Assembly (NCBI GenBank): GCA_964563585.1
Contig: CAZLXG010000023.1
Span: forward strand, 1-32,958
DNA from: CAZLXG01 sp964563585
GTDB taxonomy: Bacteria; Bacteroidota; Bacteroidia; Flavobacteriales; Flavobacteriaceae
DNA: 32,958 bases
Direction: 5' to 3'
In this document: positions 15,497 to 22,308 of the stretch, piece by piece
Position numbering within the stretch: position 1 is the first letter of the stretch
Layout of the letters: the number at the start of each line of letters is the position of its first letter
Notes under the pieces: model-generated
Told to the model about the DNA's origin: nothing
Seen by the model: the letters and a program-made list of their open reading frames with translations, nothing else
Databases searched by the model: none
Program-made: the position numbers and the translations under genes

Positions 15497-16264
15497 ATGA
15501 AAAGATTATTTTCTATCCTTGCCATAACTGTAATGATGGCATTCGGAACTGTTAATGCAACTACAAATGCAGCAACAATTACAACAACAACTGTAGCAAC
15601 TATTACTCAAGATGATGCGGCGCCTGCTGAAGAATTAGGTTTTCATCAAGAACTTAAAAAACGTTTTATTGAAGGTGGTGCAGGCTTTATGGGCATTGTA
15701 TTATTATGTTTAATATTAGGTTTAGCAATTGCTATCGAAAGAATTATCTTTTTAAATCTTTCAACTTCAAATTCAAAAAAATTAACTCAAGATGTTGAAG
15801 ATGCATTATCTTCTGGAGGTGTAGAAGCTGCAAAAGAAGTTTGTAGAAATACAAAAGGACCAGTTGCTTCGATATTCTATCAAGGGTTAGATCGTGTAGA
15901 TGACGGTGTAGATGCTGCTGAAAAAGCTGTTGTAGCTTATGGTGGTGTACAAATGGGGCAATTAGAGAAGAATGTATCTTGGATTTCATTATTTATAGCA
16001 CTAGCACCTATGTTAGGATTCATGGGGACAGTAATCGGGATGATTTCTGCTTTCGATAAAATTGAAGCAGCAGGAGATATGAATCCATCATTAGTAGCAG
16101 GTGGTATTAAAATTGCACTTTTAACAACCGTATTTGGTTTAGTAGTTGCAATTATTCTTCAAATTTTTTATAATTATATTATTTCAAAAATTGATAGTAT
16201 AGTAAATGATATGGAGGATGCATCAATCTCATTGATTGATTTATTATCAAAACACAAAAAATAA
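15497..16264 (+). CDS. exbB: MotA/TolQ/ExbB proton channel family protein
   Basis: A 255-aa inner-membrane proton channel subunit that, with ExbD, powers TonB-type energy transduction. It starts with an unusual Thr/Ala-rich, signal-like stretch (MKRLFSILAITVMMAFGTVN). Three membrane spans follow: about 55-78 (GFMGIVLLCLILGLAIAIER), 155-178 (LFIALAPMLGFMGTVIGMIS) and 200-225 (KIALLTTVFGLVVAIILQIF). GFMGTVIGMISAFD and GIKIALLTTVFGLVVA are the family signature segments. It heads an operon with a small membrane protein and two ExbD proteins. Confidence 0.92.
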   Translation: MKRLFSILAITVMMAFGTVNATTNAATITTTTVATITQDDAAPAEELGFHQELKKRFIEGGAGFMGIVLLCLILGLAIAIERIIFLNLSTSNSKKLTQDVEDALSSGGVEAAKEVCRNTKGPVASIFYQGLDRVDDGVDAAEKAVVAYGGVQMGQLEKNVSWISLFIALAPMLGFMGTVIGMISAFDKIEAAGDMNPSLVAGGIKIALLTTVFGLVVAIILQIFYNYIISKIDSIVNDMEDASISLIDLLSKHKK

Positions 16265-16286
16265 TAACTAAAAACATAAAGTAATT

Positions 16287-16733
16287 ATGAATTTTCATAA
16301 AATTTTTAAAATAATTGCTGCTGTTTTAAGTTTAACAGGAGTAGTGTTTTTGGCTCTTATTATCTCAAAAGGAGATGAAGCTATTCAGTTAGCAGCAGCA
16401 GAAACAGGTATGACAGATTATATGTCTTATGTAGGATATATTGTTTTAGCTATAGTAGTAGCCTTAGTAATATTTTTTGTAATAAAAAATCTATTTACAA
16501 ATACAGGATCTTTAAAAAGCACTTTAATTGGTATTGGAGCATTTGCTGCAGTATTAATTATAGCTTATTTAGTTTCAGGTGGGGATACTACAATATATAA
16601 ACATAGTGAAGGAGTAGCTTCAGCAACCGATTCGCATATGGTAGGAGCAGGATTAATTGCATTTTATGTTTTAGCTGTTGTAGCTATAGGCGCAATGTTA
16701 TTATCTGGAGTAAAAAAAATATTTAATAAATAA
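16287..16733 (+). CDS. Four-span membrane protein of the ExbB/ExbD operon
   Basis: A 148-aa hydrophobic protein with four predicted membrane helices: about 5-25 (IFKIIAAVLSLTGVVFLALI), 47-68 (YIVLAIVVALVIFFVIKN), 78-98 (IGIGAFAAVLIIAYLVSGG) and 121-143 (AGLIAFYVLAVVAIGAMLLS). I recognise no functional motif. It lies 22 nt after exbB and 3 nt before the first exbD, so it is co-expressed with the energy-transduction complex and may be an accessory subunit. This placement is the only clue to its role. Confidence 0.85.
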   Translation: MNFHKIFKIIAAVLSLTGVVFLALIISKGDEAIQLAAAETGMTDYMSYVGYIVLAIVVALVIFFVIKNLFTNTGSLKSTLIGIGAFAAVLIIAYLVSGGDTTIYKHSEGVASATDSHMVGAGLIAFYVLAVVAIGAMLLSGVKKIFNK

Positions 16734-16736
16734 ATT

Positions 16737-17324
16737 ATGGCAAAACGAGCAGCACCAGAAGTAAATGCAGGCTCTATGGCAGACATTGCTTTCTTACTAT
16801 TAATATTTTTCTTAGTAACAACAACAATGGAAAAAGATTCTGGTATAAACAGAAAACTTCCTCCAATTGAAGAAGATAATGAAGAGGTTATTATTAAGCA
16901 AAAAAATATTTTTACTGTATTAATAAATGGTAATGATCAAATGTTAGTTGAAGATGAGCTAATGGATATTAAAAATTTAAGAGCTGCAGCTGTTAAGTTT
17001 TTAGATAATGGAGGTGATGGTTCATGTACATATTGTACTGGAGATAGAAATCCAAATTCATCAGACAATCCAGACAAAGCAATTATTTCTTTAAAGAACG
17101 AACGTTTAACATCGTATGGTACTTATATAGCAGTTCAAAATGAATTGGTAGCAGCATATAATGAGTTGCGTAATAAAAGAGCTAAAGCACAATTTGGTAT
17201 AACTTTTTTAGAAATGCAAAAAAACTATAAAGATGTTAATTGGCTTGGAAATAAAGAGAAGTTAAAAGAGAAAATTAATCAAATAAAAGTTGATTATCCT
17301 CAAAAACTTTCGGAAGTCCAATAG
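16737..17324 (+). CDS. exbD: ExbD/TolR-family biopolymer transport protein (first copy)
   Basis: A 195-aa protein with one N-terminal membrane span at about 14-32 (MADIAFLLLIFFLVTTTME) carrying the essential membrane Asp (D16), and a long periplasmic domain. The periplasmic part has a Cys-x2-Cys segment (GSCTYCTGDRNPNSSDNPDK) before AIISLKNER, a layout I associate with Bacteroidota ExbD proteins. It works with ExbB to couple the proton gradient to TonB-like partners. It follows the four-span protein by 3 nt, and a second, shorter ExbD follows after 33 nt. Confidence 0.92.
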   Translation: MAKRAAPEVNAGSMADIAFLLLIFFLVTTTMEKDSGINRKLPPIEEDNEEVIIKQKNIFTVLINGNDQMLVEDELMDIKNLRAAAVKFLDNGGDGSCTYCTGDRNPNSSDNPDKAIISLKNERLTSYGTYIAVQNELVAAYNELRNKRAKAQFGITFLEMQKNYKDVNWLGNKEKLKEKINQIKVDYPQKLSEVQ

Positions 17325-17357
17325 TAAATAATTTAGAATTTAATATAACAGAAAAGT

Positions 17358-17822
17358 ATGTCTAAATTTAAAAAGAAAAAGGGAGGCGAGATGCCTGCAA
17401 TTAATACAGCATCGTTACCAGATATTGTATTTATGCTATTGTTTTTCTTTATGGTAGCAACCGTAATGAGAGATAATACACTTATGATTGAAAATAAATT
17501 ACCATCTGCATCTGAAGTTGAAAAACTTGAAAAAAAGAATTTGGTAATGTATATTTATGCAGGTAAACCTAGTGCTCGTTACCAGAAAAAATTTGGTACA
17601 GAGGCAAAAATACAGCTTAATGATAAGTTTGCTGATATTAGTGAAATAGCAGCGTTTATTGCAGCAGAAAGAGCTTCTAAGCGTGAAGAAGAAATACCAT
17701 ACCTAACTACATCATTAAAAGTAGATAAGGAAGCTAACATGGGTTTAATAGGTGATATTAAGCAAGAGCTTAGAAAGATAAATGCATTAAAAATAAATTA
17801 TGCAGCAATAAAGCAGAATTAA
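17358..17822 (+). CDS. exbD2: ExbD/TolR-family biopolymer transport protein (second copy)
   Basis: A 154-aa ExbD paralogue. The N-terminus MSKFKKKKGGEMPAINTASL is followed by the membrane span PDIVFMLLFFFMVATVM with the conserved Asp at 22. A periplasmic domain then lacks the Cys pair of the first copy. Two ExbD proteins per ExbB operon are common in Bacteroidota and may form a heteromeric ExbD pair. A strong terminator follows. Confidence 0.92.
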   Translation: MSKFKKKKGGEMPAINTASLPDIVFMLLFFFMVATVMRDNTLMIENKLPSASEVEKLEKKNLVMYIYAGKPSARYQKKFGTEAKIQLNDKFADISEIAAFIAAERASKREEEIPYLTTSLKVDKEANMGLIGDIKQELRKINALKINYAAIKQN

Positions 17823-17844
17823 TTTTTTTGTTAAAAGTATATTT

Positions 17845-17880
17845 AAAACATCCTAATGAAATTCATTAGGATGTTTTTTT
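17845..17880 (+). terminator. Rho-independent terminator of the ExbB/ExbD operon
   Basis: The arms ACATCCTAATGA and TCATTAGGATGT form a tight hairpin followed by eight T (17873-17880). Confidence 0.93.
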
Positions 17881-17899
17881 ATGCACATTTTTAATAAAC

Positions 17900-17907
17900 T
17901 ATATTTG
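17900..17907 (+). promoter_or_regulatory. TATATTTG box close to the beta-barrel gene start
   Basis: A perfect TANNTTTG box ends only 4 nt before the ATG at 17912. If it is a real -7 element, the transcript would be leaderless or nearly so. No convincing -33 TTG is seen at the usual distance, so chance is possible. Confidence 0.3.
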
Positions 17908-17911
17908 TACC

Positions 17912-18607
17912 ATGAAAAAGAGATATGGCTTTATAGTATTGTTTTTTACAACATTGTTTGTTTTCTCACAACAAACTGATGATGTAATCAACGGAGGTTT
18001 AAATTATAAAGAAGACCAGTTTTATGCAGGAATAACATATAATTTATTTGGAAAAAAGGAATCGGATATTTCTCAAAGTGGATTTTCTACAGGGTTTCAT
18101 TTTGGGTTTATAAAAGATATGCCTATCAACAAAAACAGAAATGTTGCTATAGGTTTAGGTATTGGTTATTCAACAAATTCGTTTAATCAAAATATATTGG
18201 TAAATAAAGATAATACAGGAAATCTTAATTACAGTATTTTAGATGGAGGGAATGTTTATACTAAAAATAAATTTTCTATGCATTTGGTAGAAATACCAAT
18301 AGAATTTAGATGGCGAACATCAACCGAAACCGAATATAGTTTTTGGCGTATTTATACAGGTTTTAAATTTGGTTATGTATTTGCAAATACTACAAAACAT
18401 ATAGGCGATTTGGGAACTATCAAATACAATAACATTAAAGATTTTAATAAAATTCAGTATGGTTTAACACTTAGTATGGGTTATAGTACATGGAATGTTT
18501 ATATGTATTATGCTTTAAATCCTATTTTTTCTAGTGATGCAAAACTGAATGGAAGTAGTATAGGTATGAATGCTATTAAAATTGGATTAATGTTTTACAT
18601 TTTATAA
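17912..18607 (+). CDS. Outer-membrane beta-barrel protein (PorT-like size class)
   Basis: A 231-aa protein with the signal peptide MKKRYGFIVLFFTTLFVFSQ and a mature part of alternating hydrophobic/aromatic strands with glycine turns (FSTGFHFGFIKDM, VAIGLGIGYSTNSF, WRIYTGFKFGYVFAN, YGLTLSMGYSTWNVYMYYAL), ending in IKIGLMFYIL. This fits a small 8-10-strand outer-membrane barrel like the porin-family/PorT-like proteins of Bacteroidota. I do not see enough to call it the type IX secretion PorT itself. It is transcribed separately from the ExbD operon, and its stop overlaps the convergent PAP2-like gene by 6 nt. Confidence 0.75.
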   Translation: MKKRYGFIVLFFTTLFVFSQQTDDVINGGLNYKEDQFYAGITYNLFGKKESDISQSGFSTGFHFGFIKDMPINKNRNVAIGLGIGYSTNSFNQNILVNKDNTGNLNYSILDGGNVYTKNKFSMHLVEIPIEFRWRTSTETEYSFWRIYTGFKFGYVFANTTKHIGDLGTIKYNNIKDFNKIQYGLTLSMGYSTWNVYMYYALNPIFSSDAKLNGSSIGMNAIKIGLMFYIL

Positions 18608-19207
18608 CCAATAATTAACCAAAAGTAATTGAGGAATCATTCCAACAAAAAAGCCCATAATTAATTCTTTATAAGAGTGCGCATTTAAATGTAATCTCGA
18701 TGTTGCAATAGCTCCAGTAAGTATAGCCATTAAAGCTAAAGTTCCATTAATATTTATATTAAAATGAACGCTTAAGACAATAAAAAACATAAACAATCCA
18801 GATACAGCAATCATATGAATACTGATTTTAAACTTCACGATAGCTAACATTAAACACGTTAATGTAGATATTAAAATACCAACAAAGAAAAAGTAAAGTT
18901 CGATGATTTGATTTAGAGTTAATATTCTTTGCAGAACTAAAATAATTACAACACAATTTAGCATTAAAGGAAAAATACGTTCTTTACTTGTATTTAAATG
19001 AATAGACTTCACTTTACCTAGTGTTTTAAGTAAAAAATAAAGTAGAATAGGTAAAAGAATTGTAAGTATAAAAAGAGAAATTAATTTTGCTTGAATAATT
19101 TCTTTGGGTAAATATCTTGGTGATTTTAGGAAATAAAAAAGAACCCCAAATAAAGGCATTAATAATGGGTGAAAAATATACGATATGCTTTTTAAAACCC
19201 GATTCAT
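18602..19207 (-). CDS. PAP2-like multi-span membrane protein
   Basis: A 201-aa protein with about six membrane spans. The motif series resembles lipid phosphatase/PAP2: NTSKERIFPL near 73-81 (K75, R77, P80), KISIHMIAVSG at 127-137, and SRLHLNAHSYKELIMGFFVG at 170-189, where SRx5H is kept (S170, R171, H177) but the final Asp is Glu (E181). The PSGH motif is changed to SIHM, so phosphatase activity is uncertain. Its ATG overlaps the rpoN stop by one base (TAATG), so it is translationally coupled to rpoN. Calling it PAP2-like is inference from motif order. Confidence 0.7.
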   Translation of the reverse strand: MNRVLKSISYIFHPLLMPLFGVLFYFLKSPRYLPKEIIQAKLISLFILTILLPILLYFLLKTLGKVKSIHLNTSKERIFPLMLNCVVIILVLQRILTLNQIIELYFFFVGILISTLTCLMLAIVKFKISIHMIAVSGLFMFFIVLSVHFNININGTLALMAILTGAIATSRLHLNAHSYKELIMGFFVGMIPQLLLVNYWL

Positions 19208-20667
19208 TATATTTTTTTTCTTAAACGTGCTACAGGAATATCTAATTGTTCTCTATATTTTGCAATGGTTCTACGCGCAATAGGATAGCCCTTTTCTTTT
19301 AAAATGGAAGCTAAAGCGTCGTCTGTTAGTGGCTTTTTTTTGCTTTCTTCTTCAACAACAGTTTCAAGGATTTTTTTTATTTCTCTAGTAGAAACATCTT
19401 CACCTTTAGAATTTTTCATCGATTCAGAGAAAAACTCTTTTATAAGTTTTGTTCCGTAAGGTGTATCAACATATTTACTATTTGCAACTCTAGAAACTGT
19501 AGATACATCCATAGAAATTTCATCGGCAATATCTTTAAGAATCATGGGTCTTAGCTTACGCTCATCACCAGTCAAAAAATATTCTTTTTGATAATGCATT
19601 ATAGAACTCATAGTTACAAACAGTGTTTGTTGACGTTGTTTTATGGCCTCAATAAACCATTTTGCTGCATCTAATTTTTGCTTAATGAATATTACGGCAT
19701 CTTTTTGAGACTTCGATTTTTCTTTGGATTCCTTATAGCCTTTAAGCATATTATTATACTCACGAGAAACATGAAGATCGGGTGCGTTTCTTCCATTAAG
19801 TGTTAATTTCAATTCACCATTAGTAATTCTAATAGCAAAATCTGGGACAACATGTTCAACAATTTTATTGTTTCCAGCATAAGAACCACCAGGTTTTGGG
19901 TTTAAATGTTCAATTTCTGAAATAGCATCTTTTAGTTGAATCTCAGTAATGCTAAACTTATGTAATAATTTTTTGTAATGCTTTTTAGTGAATTGGTCGA
20001 AAGCATTATCTATTATATTTATTGCTAACTCGCAATCTGGATTTTTTTCTTTCCTATGTAATTGAATACTTAAACACTCTTGTAAATGTCGCGCACCAAC
20101 TCCCGAAGGGTCTAATTGATGTACAATTTTTAAAACTTTCTCAATTTTTTCTTCTGTGGTAAAAATGTTTTGAGTGAATGCTAAATCATCTGTAATATCT
20201 GATAACGACCGGCGGATATATCCACTTTCATCAACACTACCAACTAAAAATTCAGCAATATCGTATTCATCGTCAGATAACCTATAAGTGTTTAGTTGAT
20301 TTATTAAATGTTGTGTGAATGATGTTCCAGCAGCATAAGGCATTGTTTTTTCCTCATCATCTGCACTGTAATTGTTTACCTGAGTTCGGTAATCTGGAAT
20401 TTCATCATCACTTAAATACTCGTCAATATTTATATCTTCAGAGTCTATAGTTTCATTATCATTAATATCATCGGCAGTATTATCCAAATCCGAATCATAA
20501 TCATCAGCCTTTTCTTCTTTACCACCTTCAAGCGCAGGATTTTCTTCTAATTCTTGTTTTAAACGTTGCTCAAAAGCTTGCGTAGGCAACTGTATCAATT
20601 TCATTAATTGAATTTGTTGCGGTGATAATTTTTGCGATAATTTAAACTGTAAGTATTGTTTAAGCAT
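19207..20667 (-). CDS. rpoN: RNA polymerase sigma-54 factor
   Basis: A 486-aa sigma-54. The N-terminal activator-interacting region is Gln/Leu-rich (FKLSQKLSPQQIQLMKLIQL, ELEENPALE). An acidic stretch at about 50-100 is followed by the core-binding domain (100-300). The DNA-binding part has DIADEISMDVSTVSRVANSK and the signature RpoN box ARRTIAKYRE at about 464-473. It recognises -24/-12 promoters and needs an AAA+ activator, none of which is in the window. asnS lies 69 nt upstream on the same strand. TACTTTTA, reading from near 20690 on the minus strand, could be its own -7 box. Confidence 0.96.
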   Translation of the reverse strand: MLKQYLQFKLSQKLSPQQIQLMKLIQLPTQAFEQRLKQELEENPALEGGKEEKADDYDSDLDNTADDINDNETIDSEDINIDEYLSDDEIPDYRTQVNNYSADDEEKTMPYAAGTSFTQHLINQLNTYRLSDDEYDIAEFLVGSVDESGYIRRSLSDITDDLAFTQNIFTTEEKIEKVLKIVHQLDPSGVGARHLQECLSIQLHRKEKNPDCELAINIIDNAFDQFTKKHYKKLLHKFSITEIQLKDAISEIEHLNPKPGGSYAGNNKIVEHVVPDFAIRITNGELKLTLNGRNAPDLHVSREYNNMLKGYKESKEKSKSQKDAVIFIKQKLDAAKWFIEAIKQRQQTLFVTMSSIMHYQKEYFLTGDERKLRPMILKDIADEISMDVSTVSRVANSKYVDTPYGTKLIKEFFSESMKNSKGEDVSTREIKKILETVVEEESKKKPLTDDALASILKEKGYPIARRTIAKYREQLDIPVARLRKKI

Positions 20668-20736
20668 ATTGCGATTTGGTTTAAGATAAAAGTATAAAAT
20701 TCTTTTTATCTCTTCATTGCCATCTAATAATTCTTT

Positions 20737-22170
20737 TTAAAATTCTGCGTTTTGAGGTGTTCTAGGAAAAGGAATAACATCTCTAATATTACTCATTCCT
20801 GTTGCGAACATTACTAGACGCTCAAAACCTAGTCCGAACCCAGAGTGTACCGCAGTACCATATTTACGTAGATCTAAATACCACCATAATTCTTTTTCAT
20901 CAATATCTAAGGCTTTCATTTTTTCTATTAAAACGTCTAAACGTTCTTCACGTTGAGCGCCTCCAACTATTTCGCCAATGCCAGGAAATAATATATCCAT
21001 AGCACGAACTGTTTTTCCGTCTTCATTTAAACGCATATAAAATGCTTTTATGTTTGCTGGATAATCAAATAAAATTACAGGACATTTAAAATGCTTTTCA
21101 ACTAAAAAGCGTTCGTGTTCACTTTGTAAATCTGCGCCCCATTCGTTAATTATATATTTGAATTTCTTTTTCTTATTTGGTTTACAGTTTCGTAAAATAT
21201 CGATAGCTTCTGTATAACTTACGCGTTTAAAATTGTTGTTGGCTACAAAGTTTAATTTCTCTGTAAGTGTCATTTCGCTGCGTTCAGTTTGTGGTTTAGA
21301 TTTATCTTCTTGAATTAAGCGTTGCTCTAAAAATGCAATATCATCTTTATTGTTTTCTAAAACATAGGTTATTACAGACTTTAAAAAATCTTCAGCTAAA
21401 TCCATATTACCCGCTAAATCCATAAAAGCAACCTCTGGTTCAATCATCCAAAATTCTGCTAAATGACGTGATGTATTTGAATTTTCAGCTCTAAATGTTG
21501 GTCCAAAAGTATATACTTTACCTAAAGACATGGCATAGGTTTCAGCTTCTAATTGTCCAGAAACTGTAAGATTGGTTTCTTTTCCGAAGAAATCTTGAGA
21601 ATAATCAATATTTCCATCATCATTTAATGGCGGATTTTTTGCGTCTAGATTACTTACTTTAAACATTTCGCCAGCACCTTCTGCATCACTACCAGTAATA
21701 ATTGGCGCATGCATATAGTAAAATCCATTATCATTAAAATACTTATGAATTGCGAACGATAACGACGAACGTAAACGCATTACTGCACTAAACGTATTTG
21801 TTCTAGTGCGTAAATGTGCATTTTCACGTAAAAATTCAAAAGAGTGTTTTTTAGGTTGAATAGGGAATGTTTCAGCATCCGAATCTCCTAAAATTTCTAT
21901 TGAAGTTACATTTATTTCTACTTTTTGACCTTTTCCTTGGCTTTCTACTAATTCACCTTTAATATGTACAGCAGCACCTGTTGTAATCCTTTTCAATAGG
22001 GCTTCATCAGTATTTTCAAAATCAACAACACATTGAATGTTATTTATTGTAGAACCATCATTTACAGCAATAAAACGATTTGCTCTAAAAGTTCTTACCC
22101 AACCTTTTACTTCTACTTCGGTTATGGTAATGTTTTGTGATAATAATTCTGAAATGGTACGTGATGTCAT
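20737..22170 (-). CDS. asnS: Asparaginyl-tRNA synthetase
   Basis: A 477-aa class IIb synthetase charging tRNA-Asn in the cytoplasm. The N-terminal OB-fold anticodon-binding domain (about 10-110) contains EVKGWVRTFRANRFIAVNDG. The catalytic domain has motif 2 (FRAENSNTSRHLAEFWMIEP) and motif 3 (GFGLGFERLVMFATGMSNIR, then DVIPFPR). The AEFWMIEPE form marks the AsnRS type rather than AspRS. Full length and intact. rpoN follows on the same strand after 69 nt with no terminator visible between. Confidence 0.97.
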   Translation of the reverse strand: MTSRTISELLSQNITITEVEVKGWVRTFRANRFIAVNDGSTINNIQCVVDFENTDEALLKRITTGAAVHIKGELVESQGKGQKVEINVTSIEILGDSDAETFPIQPKKHSFEFLRENAHLRTRTNTFSAVMRLRSSLSFAIHKYFNDNGFYYMHAPIITGSDAEGAGEMFKVSNLDAKNPPLNDDGNIDYSQDFFGKETNLTVSGQLEAETYAMSLGKVYTFGPTFRAENSNTSRHLAEFWMIEPEVAFMDLAGNMDLAEDFLKSVITYVLENNKDDIAFLEQRLIQEDKSKPQTERSEMTLTEKLNFVANNNFKRVSYTEAIDILRNCKPNKKKKFKYIINEWGADLQSEHERFLVEKHFKCPVILFDYPANIKAFYMRLNEDGKTVRAMDILFPGIGEIVGGAQREERLDVLIEKMKALDIDEKELWWYLDLRKYGTAVHSGFGLGFERLVMFATGMSNIRDVIPFPRTPQNAEF

Positions 22171-22190
22171 TAGTGATAAATTTTTGAATG

Positions 22191-22198
22191 CAAAGATA
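22191..22198 (-). promoter_or_regulatory. -7 box upstream of asnS
   Basis: The minus strand reads TATCTTTG, a perfect TANNTTTG box, 20 nt before the asnS start. No clear -33 TTG is seen. Confidence 0.45.
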
Positions 22199-22308
22199 AT
22201 ATATAGTATGGATTAAGCAGTAGTAGTATTGTAAAATTGAAAAGAGAAGTTTTTTTTAAAACTAACTAAAAATATTCAGAGAAGCTTATTGAAAGTTAAA
22301 TACTACTT

